NCBI RefSeq assembly: GCF_042747725.1
Contig: NZ_JBHZGO010000105.1
Coordinates: forward strand, 248,001 to 312,000
Source: FACHB-T130 sp042747725
GTDB taxonomy: Bacteria; Cyanobacteriota; Cyanobacteriia; Cyanobacteriales; FACHB-T130
Direction: 5' to 3'
Length of the DNA: 64,000 nucleotides
Part shown: piece by piece, positions 53,809-63,959 of the stretch
Numbering within the stretch: the first letter of the stretch is position 1
Layout of the letters: every line of letters starts with the position of its first letter
Position numbers and translations under genes: made by a program
The notes under the pieces: model-generated
Databases searched by the model: none
Told to the model about the DNA's origin: nothing
The model's input: only the letters and a program-made list of their open reading frames with translations

Positions 53809-54720
53809 ATGTCTATGACTGCCCTTGATTGTGCATGGCAACACCATTTTATTGAGACCAACAACATTCGCTTACATTGTGTCACCCAAGGAGAGGGAGA
53901 GCTAGTTATACTGTTGCACGGGTTTCCAGAGTTTTGGTATTCCTGGCGGCATCAGATCCCGGCACTGGCTCGCCATTTCAAGGTGGTGGTTCCCGATTTG
54001 CGGGGCTACAACGATTCGGATAAGCCACTTAGTGGTTATGACTTGGATACCCTTAGCGCCGATATTCGGGGTCTGATTGAGAATTTAGGGTATGTCCGGG
54101 CACATATTGTTGGTCACGATTGGGGCGGATTGATCGCATGGCATCTGGCGCAGAAGTTTCCAGATGTTCTGAATCGTCTGGCTATTTTGAATGCGCCGCA
54201 CCCGTACAGGTTTTGGCAGGAATTTGCGGGAAACCTGGATCACTTGCGTCGCAGCTGGTACGTTCTGGCGTTTCAGATTCCTGGTTTGCCAGAGTGGCTG
54301 ATTCAGCAAAATTTAAAAGATTTTGTAAATAACGTCTTTCGGGGACAAGCGGTTCGCAAAGGCGCGTTTTCTGCCGAGGATGCCCAAGTGTATCAGGCAG
54401 CATTGGCAAAGCCTGGGGTTCTGGCGGCGGCGATTAACTACTATCGCTCCTCTTTGTCGCCTCAAAATTGGCTGCATCACTGGGGGCGATCGCCCGATCC
54501 CGTCACCGTGCCTACCTTGATTCTGTGGAGCGAAGAAGATTCCTTTTTGAGTCGAAAACTCACCGAAGGCATGGAACGCTTGATCGCTGCTCCTTTCAAC
54601 CTAAAATTTATCAGTCACTGCGGTCACTGGATGCAGCAAGAAGTTCCCCAAACCGTCAATCGAGAACTCTTAAACTTTTTGCGCTCCCCAAAATTAGCTA
54701 GCGGGAAAAAAAGCTTCTAA
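53809..54720 (+). CDS. Alpha/beta hydrolase, epoxide-hydrolase-like
   Basis: 303 residues from MSMTALDCAWQHHF. Oxyanion motif HGFPEFWYSWRHQ, nucleophile elbow VGHDWGG (Asp), acid in EEDSF and His in CGHWMQQE. These fit the Asp-nucleophile haloalkane dehalogenase/epoxide hydrolase branch. Upstream GTG start is possible but less likely. Confidence 0.9.
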   Translation: MSMTALDCAWQHHFIETNNIRLHCVTQGEGELVILLHGFPEFWYSWRHQIPALARHFKVVVPDLRGYNDSDKPLSGYDLDTLSADIRGLIENLGYVRAHIVGHDWGGLIAWHLAQKFPDVLNRLAILNAPHPYRFWQEFAGNLDHLRRSWYVLAFQIPGLPEWLIQQNLKDFVNNVFRGQAVRKGAFSAEDAQVYQAALAKPGVLAAAINYYRSSLSPQNWLHHWGRSPDPVTVPTLILWSEEDSFLSRKLTEGMERLIAAPFNLKFISHCGHWMQQEVPQTVNRELLNFLRSPKLASGKKSF

Positions 54721-55140
54721 ATCTACTGGTGAAGACATACCGAAGACACTGCTGCCAGTGCGGTGAGGTTTAAAGCTAACGACTTCTCTCGTGTCAACAA
54801 TCTTTAACAACACGCTTGATAGCGCCAAATTAATTGGCGCTGTTGGTGTTGGAATGTCAAACCCTCATCTGGCGGTCAACGAACGAATTGTGATGCGAAA
54901 CACAGAGCAACCATGACAGTTGACAACCCCAGCCGCCAAATTTTGTTGCATCCTGAAAGGGTAGGGGTTGTATCTATATCGTTCTATAGAGGAGAAGGTT
55001 TTATCCTCGCATTGACTTGATTTATGGCGTAGCGCCACCAGCAAAATGATTGGCTACCGTGAGAGCGATCGCCTCATGCTCAATCATTTCCCAATTCAGC
55101 AACGCCCCCTCACTGCACTCAGTACCAGCGAGAACTAAGG
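54721..55140. other. Intergenic region with hairpin
   Basis: Contains AGCGCCAA attaa TTGGCGCT (54820-54840), a perfect 8-bp stem without a T-run. No gene recognised in this 420-bp gap. Confidence 0.45.
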
Positions 55141-56022
55141 ATGTTTAACGCTACAGAAATTCTGATTGACTCTTTTGTTCAAAGGATTCGTGAAGGCTAC
55201 CGACGCACTTACGGCGGCTACAAGCCCGACTACGAAGATATTATTGCCTGGGCGGGGGGTATGGCTCTGGAAAACATTGCCAACAGCGACGCCCTCTATC
55301 ACAATGTTGAACACTCGATTTTAGTCGCTCTGGTAGGGCAAGAAATCTTGCGGGGGAGACACATCCGCGAGGGTGGAGTGTCCTGCGAAGACTGGTTGCA
55401 CTTCATTCTCTCACTGGTTTGCCATGACATTGGCTACGTTAAGGGCGTGTGTCGCCTAGATAGAGACTACGAAAGGCTGTATGCGACGGGGAACGATGGA
55501 GAAATGGTCTCCGTTCCTCGCGGATCTTCAGATGCCAGCTTGACGCCTTATCACGTAGATCGAGCCAAACTCTTTATTGAAGAGCGCTTTGGCGGTCATA
55601 AGCTGATTGATGCGGAATTGATCAAGCGCAATATTGAACTAACCCGTTTTCCAGTACCAAAAGCAGAGGATCATCAAGATACGGTTAATTATCCGGGCTT
55701 GGTTCGTGCCTCTGACTTAATTGGTCAGCTGAGCGATCCCCGCTACCTGAAGAAAATCGGGGCGCTGTACTATGAGTTTGAAGAAACCGGCGTCAATCAA
55801 GCCTTGGGTTATCGGCATCCCGGAGACTTGCGGCGGAACTATCCCAAGTTTTACTGGCACGGGGTATTCCCGTATATTCAAGATGCGCTGCGCTACCTGT
55901 CGCTAACTCAGCAAGGTAAACAAATCATTGCAAACCTCTACTCGAATGTGTTTGTTGTTGAACACGAAAGTGCCGAAGATGAGCGGAGGCAACTGGAAGA
56001 ACAGTTAGGAGTTGGAACTTAG
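55141..56022 (+). CDS. Npun_R2479-type HD metalloprotein
   Basis: 293 residues with an HD-superfamily metal site: YHNVEHSI near 55-62 and CHDIGYVKG near 98-106, plus later conserved residues (RASDLIGQLSD). Cyanobacterial family of unknown substrate; phosphohydrolase activity is inferred. Confidence 0.88.
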   Translation: MFNATEILIDSFVQRIREGYRRTYGGYKPDYEDIIAWAGGMALENIANSDALYHNVEHSILVALVGQEILRGRHIREGGVSCEDWLHFILSLVCHDIGYVKGVCRLDRDYERLYATGNDGEMVSVPRGSSDASLTPYHVDRAKLFIEERFGGHKLIDAELIKRNIELTRFPVPKAEDHQDTVNYPGLVRASDLIGQLSDPRYLKKIGALYYEFEETGVNQALGYRHPGDLRRNYPKFYWHGVFPYIQDALRYLSLTQQGKQIIANLYSNVFVVEHESAEDERRQLEEQLGVGT

Positions 56023-56024
56023 AA

Positions 56025-56135
56025 GGCGAGAAGTCGAGAGTTAGGAGTTAATAATCAAAATAAGCTTGGAAATACTGAATTCTAGCTTATGATTTAATTT
56101 AAAACTCCTAACTCCTAACTTCTAACTCCTAACTT
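56025..56135. repeat. Inverted heptamer-repeat pair before the permease gene
   Basis: GAGTTAGGAGTTA near 56036 and repeated ACTCCTA units (56101-56135) form an inverted pair of short heptamer arrays that ends directly at the permease start codon. Belongs to the same broad class as the array at 36250-36640 but with a different unit. Confidence 0.7.
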
Positions 56136-56136
56136 T

Positions 56137-57282
56137 ATGAACTGGTGGCAAAAACTTAAAAACAATCCCTTAGCTCGTTTTGGCGCTTTAATCCTGTTAA
56201 TTTTCTACTTAAGCGTCATTGCATCTGATTTTGTTGCGCCTTATCGTCCGTGTGACTCTTATGACTTGTCTCATGGCCTGTGTGATGTGCAGCCAAATAC
56301 GTCTCTTCTGCCACCAACTCAGATTTACTGGCGCAACCGCGAGGGACAATTTATTGGACCGCACGTTTATCCTACGACTCAGGGGCCGACAGATTTAGAG
56401 ACGGGCGATCGCAAAGTGATTGTAAACTTCCAAAAACCTTCGCCTGTTCGCCTGTTTGTCCGTGGACCCAAATACCAACTGTTTCAGCTTCGCCTACCAT
56501 TGCCACCCAAATTTGATGAGGTGGAAATTCTTAGCGGTATTCCCTTTAATTGGCACCTCTTCGGCACCCTTGGGGAAGGCAAACTGAATTTGTTAGGCAC
56601 CGATGAACAGGGGCGCGACCAGTTCAGCCGTCTGCTGCATGGGGGCAGAATTAGCCTCAGCATTGGTCTGGTGGGAATTGCCATTTCTTTTCCGCTGGGT
56701 TTGTTGGTTGGGGGGATTTCTGGCTATTTCGGAGGCGGAACCGATAGCGTCTTAATGCGCTTTGTGGAAGTGCTGATGACGATTCCCAGCCTTTATCTGT
56801 TGGTTGCCCTTGCCGCAGTGCTGCCGCCAGGACTGACGAGTGCCCAGCGATTCTTATTAATTGTGCTGATTACCTCATTCGTCGGCTGGGCTGGGTTAGC
56901 ACGGGTGATTCGGGGACAGGTGCTGTCGATTAAAGAGCGGGAATTTGTGCAAGCGGCACGCGCAATGGGTGCGAAACCGCTTTACATTATCATCCGTCAT
57001 GTATTGCCGCAGACCGCCACCTACGTGATTATCTCGGCAACTTTGGCAATCCCTGGTTTTATCGTGGCGGAATCAGTGCTGAGTTTGATTGGGCTAGGAA
57101 TTCAGCAGCCAGATCCGTCTTGGGGGAATATGCTATCGCTAGCAACGAATGCATCAATTTTGGTGTTACAACCTTGGTTGATCTGGCCTCCAGCGCTGTT
57201 GATTATCCTCACCGTGTTGGCGTTTAACTTGCTGGGCGATGGGCTGCGGGATGCCCTCGATCCCCGGAGTTTGCGGCGGTAA
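56137..57282 (+). CDS. Dipeptide/oligopeptide ABC transporter permease (DppC/OppC type)
   Basis: 381 residues. N-terminal anchor helix, a long periplasmic segment, then five membrane helices. The EAA loop is visible (EREFVQAARAMGAKPLYIIIRHVLPQ), which contacts the ATPase. LLGTDEQGRDQFSRLLHGGRISLSIG is typical of the DppC branch. No ATPase or binding protein gene is next to it. Confidence 0.95.
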   Translation: MNWWQKLKNNPLARFGALILLIFYLSVIASDFVAPYRPCDSYDLSHGLCDVQPNTSLLPPTQIYWRNREGQFIGPHVYPTTQGPTDLETGDRKVIVNFQKPSPVRLFVRGPKYQLFQLRLPLPPKFDEVEILSGIPFNWHLFGTLGEGKLNLLGTDEQGRDQFSRLLHGGRISLSIGLVGIAISFPLGLLVGGISGYFGGGTDSVLMRFVEVLMTIPSLYLLVALAAVLPPGLTSAQRFLLIVLITSFVGWAGLARVIRGQVLSIKEREFVQAARAMGAKPLYIIIRHVLPQTATYVIISATLAIPGFIVAESVLSLIGLGIQQPDPSWGNMLSLATNASILVLQPWLIWPPALLIILTVLAFNLLGDGLRDALDPRSLRR

Positions 57283-57315
57283 TTTTAAAGATTTTTTGCT
57301 AATTTGTGTGACATA

Positions 57316-57361
57316 TTTAGCAGAGTTGGTCACAAATATGACCGACTCTGCTAAATTTTTG
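57316..57361 (+). terminator. Strong hairpin terminator after the permease
   Basis: A 17-bp stem with one mismatch (arms starting TTTAGCAGAG and ending CTCTGCTAAA) followed by TTTTTG. Confidence 0.9.
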
Positions 57362-57426
57362 TTGAGGTTGTTACTGAGATATATGAGTAGCTCAGTAAAG
57401 TGTGGTGTGAGAGGAGTTGGAAGCAA

Positions 57427-59199
57427 ATGATATTTAAAATTATCTTAAAGAAATTTATTTGCTCAAGTTTGAAATACGGGTTATTTAGCTGGATTTTAGT
57501 AAATGGCTTTGCCTCTCAAGCTGCTCATGCTGCGGATGTAGAGAAAACACCTCAAAAGAGCAAAGAAATTACTACGTTTTTAAAGGCAGATTCAGATTTA
57601 CCAAATTTGGATAATCAGCCTGATAACACCACGATGCAACAGGTGGAGCAACTATGGCAGGAAAATGCAGAGGAGTCAGAAGCTGCTGAAGCTCCTATGG
57701 AGCAAGTGACCAATGTTTCTCAGATGACAGACTTGGAACCAACAGATTGGGCGTATGAAGCACTGCGATCGCTTATCGAACGCTATGGCTGTATCGCGGG
57801 CTATCCGGATAATACTTATCGTGGTAATCGTACCCTAACGCGGTATGAATTTGCAGCCGGATTAAATGCTTGTTTGGAGCAAATTAATAACCTGGTTCCG
57901 GTAGCAACTGCTGATGGAATCAGACAAGAGGATCTCGCTACCTTACAGCGATTGCAATCAGAATTTGCAATCGAATTAGCAAGTCTCAGGGGTTCGGTGG
58001 ATAGCTTGGAAGCTCGCACTGCGGAAATAGAAGCAACCCAATTTTCTACAACTACTAAATTGAGCGGACTGACAATTGTTGGCGTTCAAGGGCGTAGCAA
58101 CAATCGCGCCGATTTATTTCCTAGAGATGGCAAAAAAGAGACTGATGACCGTGGTACGAACATCAACGTAATTAATTTTAATCAGCTGTATCTAACTACC
58201 CAATTTGATGAGCGTAGTTACCTGTTAGCAGGTCTCCAAGCTAGTCAAGGAACCACTGCACCTCGACTAACTAACGATGTCCTACTTAGCTATGAATTAT
58301 TTAATGATAACGATGTGATTTTGAGTGACCTAAACTACCGCTTCCTCCTCACCGACAAATTTGCTGTCCTCGTGGGGACAGAAGGGGTAAATATGGCTTA
58401 CGCTTTCCGAGGACCCAATCGTGTGGAAAGCGCTGCCACAGGTCCAATTTCTGCTTTTGCCCAAAGAAACCCGATTTTGAATATTGGCTTTGGTCGTGGT
58501 GGTATCGGTTTTGATTGGCAATTTGCTAAACGTGCCAGTTTGCAAGCAGTTTACTCAACTACTATTCCAGGATTTTTTAATAGCGATGGACGACCTGACG
58601 GACATAATACCGCCGGTGTCCAACTAGCGCTTACCCCAACCGATCCGCTTGATATCACTTTGTATTATGTTAATGACTACTCGCCCAATGGTTCTTTGCT
58701 GACTGGGATTGGAGACGACCAGTTGAGTGCTATTAATCCACTGACAGGCAATTCAGCATCCCTGCAAACTAATGCCGTTGGTGCCACGATTAACTGGCGG
58801 ATTACGCCACGTATCACGTTAGGTAGCTGGGCGGGCTACACCAATTCCTACATTCCAGGAAGATCGGGAAATGTAGAAACAACTAATTATATGGTGTATC
58901 TCAATTTTCCCGATTTATTTGGACAAGGAAATTTGGGAGGAATTTACATTGGACAACCGCCAAAAATTGTTAGCAGCGATTTGCCCGTAGGAAATAATAT
59001 ACCTGACTTTTTCAATACGGGTTTGGGACGAGAAGGAGGACAACCTGGAACCACCACTCACGTAGAAGCATTCTATCGTTGGCAGGCAACGGACAACATT
59101 AGCATCACGCCAGGGGTAGTCTTTATTTTTGAACCAGGACATACACCCGCCAGCGATCCGATCGCTGTAGGTATACTACGGACTAGCTTCTCCTTCTAG
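57427..59199 (+). CDS. SLH-domain iron uptake porin (OprB family)
   Basis: 590 residues from MIFKIILKKFICSSLK. Signal peptide ending AAHAAD, a single SLH domain (about 105-165, DLEPTDWAYEALRSLIERYGCIAGYPDNTYRGNRTLTRYEFAAGLNACL), a short coiled coil (DSLEARTAEIEA) and a C-terminal beta barrel ending in an aromatic (RTSFSF). Members form outer-membrane channels for inorganic iron in cyanobacteria. Confidence 0.94.
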   Translation: MIFKIILKKFICSSLKYGLFSWILVNGFASQAAHAADVEKTPQKSKEITTFLKADSDLPNLDNQPDNTTMQQVEQLWQENAEESEAAEAPMEQVTNVSQMTDLEPTDWAYEALRSLIERYGCIAGYPDNTYRGNRTLTRYEFAAGLNACLEQINNLVPVATADGIRQEDLATLQRLQSEFAIELASLRGSVDSLEARTAEIEATQFSTTTKLSGLTIVGVQGRSNNRADLFPRDGKKETDDRGTNINVINFNQLYLTTQFDERSYLLAGLQASQGTTAPRLTNDVLLSYELFNDNDVILSDLNYRFLLTDKFAVLVGTEGVNMAYAFRGPNRVESAATGPISAFAQRNPILNIGFGRGGIGFDWQFAKRASLQAVYSTTIPGFFNSDGRPDGHNTAGVQLALTPTDPLDITLYYVNDYSPNGSLLTGIGDDQLSAINPLTGNSASLQTNAVGATINWRITPRITLGSWAGYTNSYIPGRSGNVETTNYMVYLNFPDLFGQGNLGGIYIGQPPKIVSSDLPVGNNIPDFFNTGLGREGGQPGTTTHVEAFYRWQATDNISITPGVVFIFEPGHTPASDPIAVGILRTSFSF

Positions 59200-59690
59200 G
59201 AAAATTTCCCTATCTACACCTGTCACATTAAGCGAAGTGCAACATCGCAGGAATTCTGCGAGCTTGCTCAGGATGACATTCTGGTGCAAAATGCCAGTTT
59301 ACACTTCATCAAAACTTGATTTAACTATAAAAACTTTATCCAAATATACCGTAGATTTACTAAATACACTCTTTTTTTAATTTAGGATTTTTTTTATTTT
59401 CAGTGTTATTTCGCTTGTAGATAAAAGAGTAAAAGCTATAAATTGAGATAAGGTTCGGTTAAGCAATTATAGTGGCAATTCCAAGAATCTCTAGTTGTTA
59501 TTTGTCACTCTTTAATCAACCTCAATAGAAATTGTAAATTCTGCTGTATTTGTCTGCCTTTAAAAACATTTACAGCAGAAAAATTTATTGCTTGATTTAA
59601 AGGATTTACATCTGCAATTGCTGACAGATACAGATTCTTTGTGCTTTGGCAAAAGTTAGTTTATTTATTCAAGGAGGTTGAGTAGTCAAA
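59200..59690. other. AT-rich region before the secreted small protein
   Basis: About 490 bp. TTCTGCTGTA (59539-59548) and TACAGCAGAA (59571-59580) form a perfect 10-bp inverted repeat with a 22-nt gap, about 110 bp before the next gene. This could be an operator or RNA stem. Nothing else recognised. Confidence 0.5.
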
Positions 59691-60032
59691 ATGACTAAAT
59701 TTATTTTTTCTTTGCTAGTTTTGATTTTAACTGAAAGCTCTGTTTTGATTGCGACTAATTCTCAAGCGCAAACTGTTATTTCCTCAGAAAGTAACATTGT
59801 TGATACTATCCACCCAGACTCCTATGATCAAATCCCAGCCTGGAATACAAGCGTTAAATCTGACGTTGGTAATGCTGCCGCCAATTCTACCAATTCTGAG
59901 CAAGTTGTTGTCTCTGAAGCTGGAATTAAAGCTACTGATTCTAACTCAACTGTAACTGGCAAGAAAGCCAGTGTTAATCAACGAATTCCCATGTCAAGCA
60001 GAATTTTTGATGTATCTTCGATGCGACAGTAG
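59691..60032 (+). CDS. Small secreted protein, unknown
   Basis: 113 residues. Signal peptide (MTKFIFSLLVLILTESSVLI ... SQAQ) and a Ser/Thr/Asn-rich mature part. A strong ribosome site AAGGAGG is 13 nt before the ATG. No family recognised. Confidence 0.65.
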   Translation: MTKFIFSLLVLILTESSVLIATNSQAQTVISSESNIVDTIHPDSYDQIPAWNTSVKSDVGNAAANSTNSEQVVVSEAGIKATDSNSTVTGKKASVNQRIPMSSRIFDVSSMRQ

Positions 60033-60126
60033 CGCCAAGTAGTAATAGGTTGAAATTTTTGAGATAGTATCGAAATTATTGTAGACGTTGCTGGCTTGAT
60101 ATCTTTAAGCGATCGCATCTCTAATC

Positions 60127-60828
60127 CTACCGCCCTGCTTTCTCCTCCACGGGGTGTTGACCATAAAAGGGTAGCGCTTCTGACCAGTGGGGGCGCTTTC
60201 CCTGTTGCCAATCTAGATAGGCGAGTTCTAGTAGGCTCGAAACCGTTGCCCCTAGCCCAGCCCTAGCGGCGATATCAATTAGCTGATAGGGATGCCAACT
60301 TTCCAAAGTTTGTTGCCATGCTGCCGGTGTCATCACGCTATCTGGTAACATCTGAGCGAGTCCCGAATCGGATGGCGATACTTGATAAATGGCGGTAAAT
60401 AATTGACCCCGTTGAGCTGGCAATTGCACAGCGATCGCATTGCTGAGTGAAGATTCTTCACTATTTGCATTGCCTTTTTGCTGTTTACTTTTACCGGCTT
60501 CTGACCAAGCCACAGATGCCAGTGTAGAGACAGAAAACAGGGGAATATCCAGCTGTTGCGCCAGTGTACGCGCCGTAACAACGCCGATGCGAGTCCCTGT
60601 AAAGCTGCCTGGGCCTATTGCCACACAGATAAATGTCAAATCAGCCCACATCTGCGGCTGAATAAACTCAACCAGATGATGGTGTAAATGGGTAGATAAA
60701 TCGCGCCCTAAATCCCAAGTTTGGCAGCGCGAATCTCCAGCAAAGTTGTTTAGTGCTAGACCTAGTTCAGGACTGCTGGTATGCAGTGCTAAGCCGTATT
60801 TTGTTGGATCGAGCTTCACGGAATTCAT
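60127..60828 (-). CDS. tsaB: tRNA threonylcarbamoyladenosine biosynthesis protein TsaB
   Basis: 233 residues from MNSVKLDPTKYGLALHTSSPELGLALNN; the family starts with a strand like this. The conserved CVAIGPGSFTGTRIGVVTARTLAQ is present. Partner of TsaD in making the t6A modification of tRNA. Confidence 0.92.
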   Translation of the reverse strand: MNSVKLDPTKYGLALHTSSPELGLALNNFAGDSRCQTWDLGRDLSTHLHHHLVEFIQPQMWADLTFICVAIGPGSFTGTRIGVVTARTLAQQLDIPLFSVSTLASVAWSEAGKSKQQKGNANSEESSLSNAIAVQLPAQRGQLFTAIYQVSPSDSGLAQMLPDSVMTPAAWQQTLESWHPYQLIDIAARAGLGATVSSLLELAYLDWQQGKRPHWSEALPFYGQHPVEEKAGR

Positions 60829-60906
60829 ACCCAGTTCAAGGGATCGATAGTCCAGACAGGGAGACACCATAAATCGGCGTTCCTACAAGTGCGTAGCCGC
60901 GACTTC

Positions 60907-61605
60907 TTAGTCATTAATGGCGTTGATTTGCAGATCATAAATTGCTTGACCCGTCAAGCAGTGCCAGTGGCAGGTGAATAAATCTGGCTTTTGGACGCTG
61001 ATGGTAGCGATCGCCGGTTCCCCCGGAAAAGGCAAAAGTCGGTCAAAAACAATCTCTTGCTCTTGAAAGCCGAACTGTAATAAATAAACAGCCGATGGCG
61101 CTGATAAAAATTGCAGCAATCGATGCCCCAGTTCGTACAGTGGCTGACGCCAGAAATCCGATAGATGCACCGGCTGACGATAACTTTTAAAAGCCGGTTC
61201 TAAGCGCCTACTTTCATCATCCTCAACCCTACCAATTACCTCGCCGTAGAGCGGTCCCTTTGCCGTGAGAACTATTGGCAACCAGAAATCACCGACACCC
61301 GACGGGTGTCCTAATTGCTCCACCCACTGGCGTAAGCCTGTCACATTGCGGCAAGCCTGATAGAGGGATTGGGCTGGAAATTCCAAGTTTTCCGGCAAAT
61401 TCAGCGTTAAAGGACACCAAAGAATTTCTGCTTGGTTTTGCAAGTCCGCGCCAGCAGAGGCGATAAATTGCGTCTCTACAATTTGTATCGTTGTCGGTAC
61501 TGGTGAATTGAGCGCGCTTTGCTTGAGGGCAGACACCATTTCGGCTGTTGTGGGCGATGCCGCAAATTCATCAACAGCATCAACCACAATCAGAACTTTA
61601 CGCAT
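60907..61605 (-). CDS. Conserved cyanobacterial hypothetical protein
   Basis: 232 residues from MRKVLIVVDAVDEF. Not recognised. Mixed alpha/beta composition. Start overlaps the end of the upstream coiled-coil gene (CATGCGTAA), so the two are translationally coupled. Confidence 0.8.
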   Translation of the reverse strand: MRKVLIVVDAVDEFAASPTTAEMVSALKQSALNSPVPTTIQIVETQFIASAGADLQNQAEILWCPLTLNLPENLEFPAQSLYQACRNVTGLRQWVEQLGHPSGVGDFWLPIVLTAKGPLYGEVIGRVEDDESRRLEPAFKSYRQPVHLSDFWRQPLYELGHRLLQFLSAPSAVYLLQFGFQEQEIVFDRLLPFPGEPAIATISVQKPDLFTCHWHCLTGQAIYDLQINAIND

Positions 61606-62155
61606 GACCAAAGGTGGGAATCGGGCTATTACGAACACCCGCACGCGGGAAACTGGGCAGATCGAGTCCTGTCGTCGTGCGACGGGTTCTGACAGCTAGA
61701 CGGTAGCTGACACTTTGCAACTCGGCATGGAGTTGACGGTTTTCCCGTTGCAGCATCGCCACTTTCTCCCGCACGGGTGCCATGCGTTCGGCAAATTTCT
61801 GGCGATAAATCTGTGGCAACTCCTGCACCACTTGCTCTAGCATCCGGCTGCGGTCGGTCAATTCCTGTACGGACTGCCGCAATTGATAAATCTCGGTGTC
61901 GCGGGTGGTAATCTGTTCCTGGTAGAACGTTACCTGCTGTTCGACCTCTTGCAGTTGTTCTCGCAGCGCTCTCATCTGAGCCATGTGCCGCTCAGAAACT
62001 TCCGGTCTGGGCATAAAGTTGGCATTGCCCTTGACCAGCCGGAATAGTTCTTGAGACAACTGCTGAACCAGTTGATCTCGCATCTGCAACTCTTCGCGCA
62101 GGCGAGTTACGTCAGATTGAAGCGTTTGTAGGTTTGGCGTGTCTGTCTGGCTCAC
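61598..62155 (-). CDS. Coiled-coil protein, unknown
   Basis: 185 residues from GTG. Residues 10-150 are an almost unbroken coiled coil (heptads with L/V/M, e.g. LREELQMRDQLVQQLSQELF). Basic Ser/Pro-rich tail. Operon partner of the following gene; structural or polar-scaffold role inferred. Confidence 0.8.
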   Translation of the reverse strand: MSQTDTPNLQTLQSDVTRLREELQMRDQLVQQLSQELFRLVKGNANFMPRPEVSERHMAQMRALREQLQEVEQQVTFYQEQITTRDTEIYQLRQSVQELTDRSRMLEQVVQELPQIYRQKFAERMAPVREKVAMLQRENRQLHAELQSVSYRLAVRTRRTTTGLDLPSFPRAGVRNSPIPTFGHA

Positions 62156-62448
62156 AATGGCTTACGGCTCCTATTGAGATGATTTTCCTAATGGCAGGCG
62201 TGAGGCGAGAGCGGATTGCTCATAATGCTTTTGCAGCTTAATTTACCATTTGCAACGGCAATTAACACCTGATTGCTACCCTTGTTTGCAATTAAGGGTT
62301 GGGTCTATCGTATCCTCAGATTCAGCTAGATTTTCTACTGCCACGAGCAAATGGTTCTGTTTATACAAGCCATTTGTCATCTGGCGGCGAGATGGAAAGC
62401 GATCGGCGTCTTGTAGTATTTAGGTGGACTCAAGAGGAAGTGGTTAAG

Positions 62449-63888
62449 ATGAGTGCAGCCAGCAGTTCAAACAAGATTAAATTTGGTACCGATGGATGGC
62501 GGGGGATTATCGCCGATGACTTTACCTTCGCCAATGTGTGTAAAGTAACGCGGGCGATCGCGAGTTATCTCGAAAACGCCTATTCCAAAGACCGTCCCGT
62601 CTTAGTAGCTTACGATACTCGTTTTTTAGCTGACCAATTCGCCCGGACTGCCGCTGAAGTTTTGGTAGATGCCGGGTGGACGGTGAAAATTGTCGATCGA
62701 GATTGCCCGACGCCAGTCATTGCTTACAACGCTAAGCTTCTCAATTCTGCTGGAGCGCTGATGTTTACTGCCAGTCATAACCCAGCACCTTATTGCGGCA
62801 TCAAATACATTCCCGATTACGCCGGACCAGCTACACCGGAAATTACGGATACAATTGTAGCAAATATTGAAAGTGCTACGGATGAGCCGCCCAGTGGCAA
62901 CAATGCCAATAAGATTTCCACCTTTGATCCCAAGCCAGATTATCTCCAGTTTATTTACACACTGCTGGATGTAGAGCGAATCAAGAGCGCAAGGCTAAAG
63001 GTGAAGTATGATGCCCTCTACTCGACTTCTCGCGGCTACCTGGATACCGTCTTGGATCGCTGCGGTTGCGATACAGAGGCATTCCACACCTACCGCGATG
63101 TTCTCTTTGGCGGTGGAATGCCGGAACCAAAGGGAGAGCAATTGACTGAACTCGTCGAAGCGGTGAAAAGAGACGGGGCAGATTTAGGTTTGGCGACGGA
63201 TGGAGATAGCGATCGCTTCGGCATTGTTGACGAACAAGGAAACGTGCTGACACCGAACACCGTGCTGCTGTTGCTGGCGCGTCACTTAGTCAAAAATAAA
63301 GGCAAAACTGGCGCGATTGTCCGCACCGTTGCTACCACCCATCTGCTGGATAACCTCGCGGCTAAGTACGGCTTGGAAATCTACGAAACAGCAGTAGGCT
63401 TTAAATACATCGGCGAGAAAATGCGCGAGACGCAGGTATTGATTGGCGGCGAAGAGTCAGGCGGATTGAGCATTATCGGGCATATTCCCGAAAAAGACGG
63501 TATTTTAGCCGATATGCTGGTGGCAGAAGCGATCGCTTACGAAGGCAAGCCTTTAAGTCAGCTAGTAGAAGAAGCGATCGCGGAAGCCGATGGCCCCCTG
63601 TACAACAAACGTCTCGATTTGCACTTAGATGACGCCCACAAAGCCGCTGTCATCAATGATTTCACCAAAAATCCACCAGCAGAAGTTGCAGGAATTAAAG
63701 TGAAAGAAGTAGGGCGCAAAGACGGGATCAAACTCTACTTAGAAGAAGGCAGTTGGATACTCCTGCGTCCTTCCGGAACAGAACCGCTAATGCGGGTTTA
63801 TCTGGAAACGAACACTCCAGAAAAAATGACCCAAATCGTCCAGCAAATGGAACAAACCATTAACCAACTGGAACCCGTCGCAGTCTAA
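62449..63888 (+). CDS. Phosphoglucomutase/phosphomannomutase family protein
   Basis: 479 residues from MSAASSSNKIKFGTDGWRGI; the family begins here, so 50 upstream codons are excluded. AGAGGAAG upstream fits a ribosome site. Active-site TASHNPAPYCGIK, metal loop DGDSDRFG, sugar loop GEESGG and phosphate loop RPSGTEPLMRVY are all present. Confidence 0.95.
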   Translation: MSAASSSNKIKFGTDGWRGIIADDFTFANVCKVTRAIASYLENAYSKDRPVLVAYDTRFLADQFARTAAEVLVDAGWTVKIVDRDCPTPVIAYNAKLLNSAGALMFTASHNPAPYCGIKYIPDYAGPATPEITDTIVANIESATDEPPSGNNANKISTFDPKPDYLQFIYTLLDVERIKSARLKVKYDALYSTSRGYLDTVLDRCGCDTEAFHTYRDVLFGGGMPEPKGEQLTELVEAVKRDGADLGLATDGDSDRFGIVDEQGNVLTPNTVLLLLARHLVKNKGKTGAIVRTVATTHLLDNLAAKYGLEIYETAVGFKYIGEKMRETQVLIGGEESGGLSIIGHIPEKDGILADMLVAEAIAYEGKPLSQLVEEAIAEADGPLYNKRLDLHLDDAHKAAVINDFTKNPPAEVAGIKVKEVGRKDGIKLYLEEGSWILLRPSGTEPLMRVYLETNTPEKMTQIVQQMEQTINQLEPVAV

Positions 63889-63959
63889 ATGATAGGTAGG
63901 GGCAAGGGCATTGCTCTTGCTCTTACTCGGTAGCAGGATACCCACTAGCCATTATCAAC

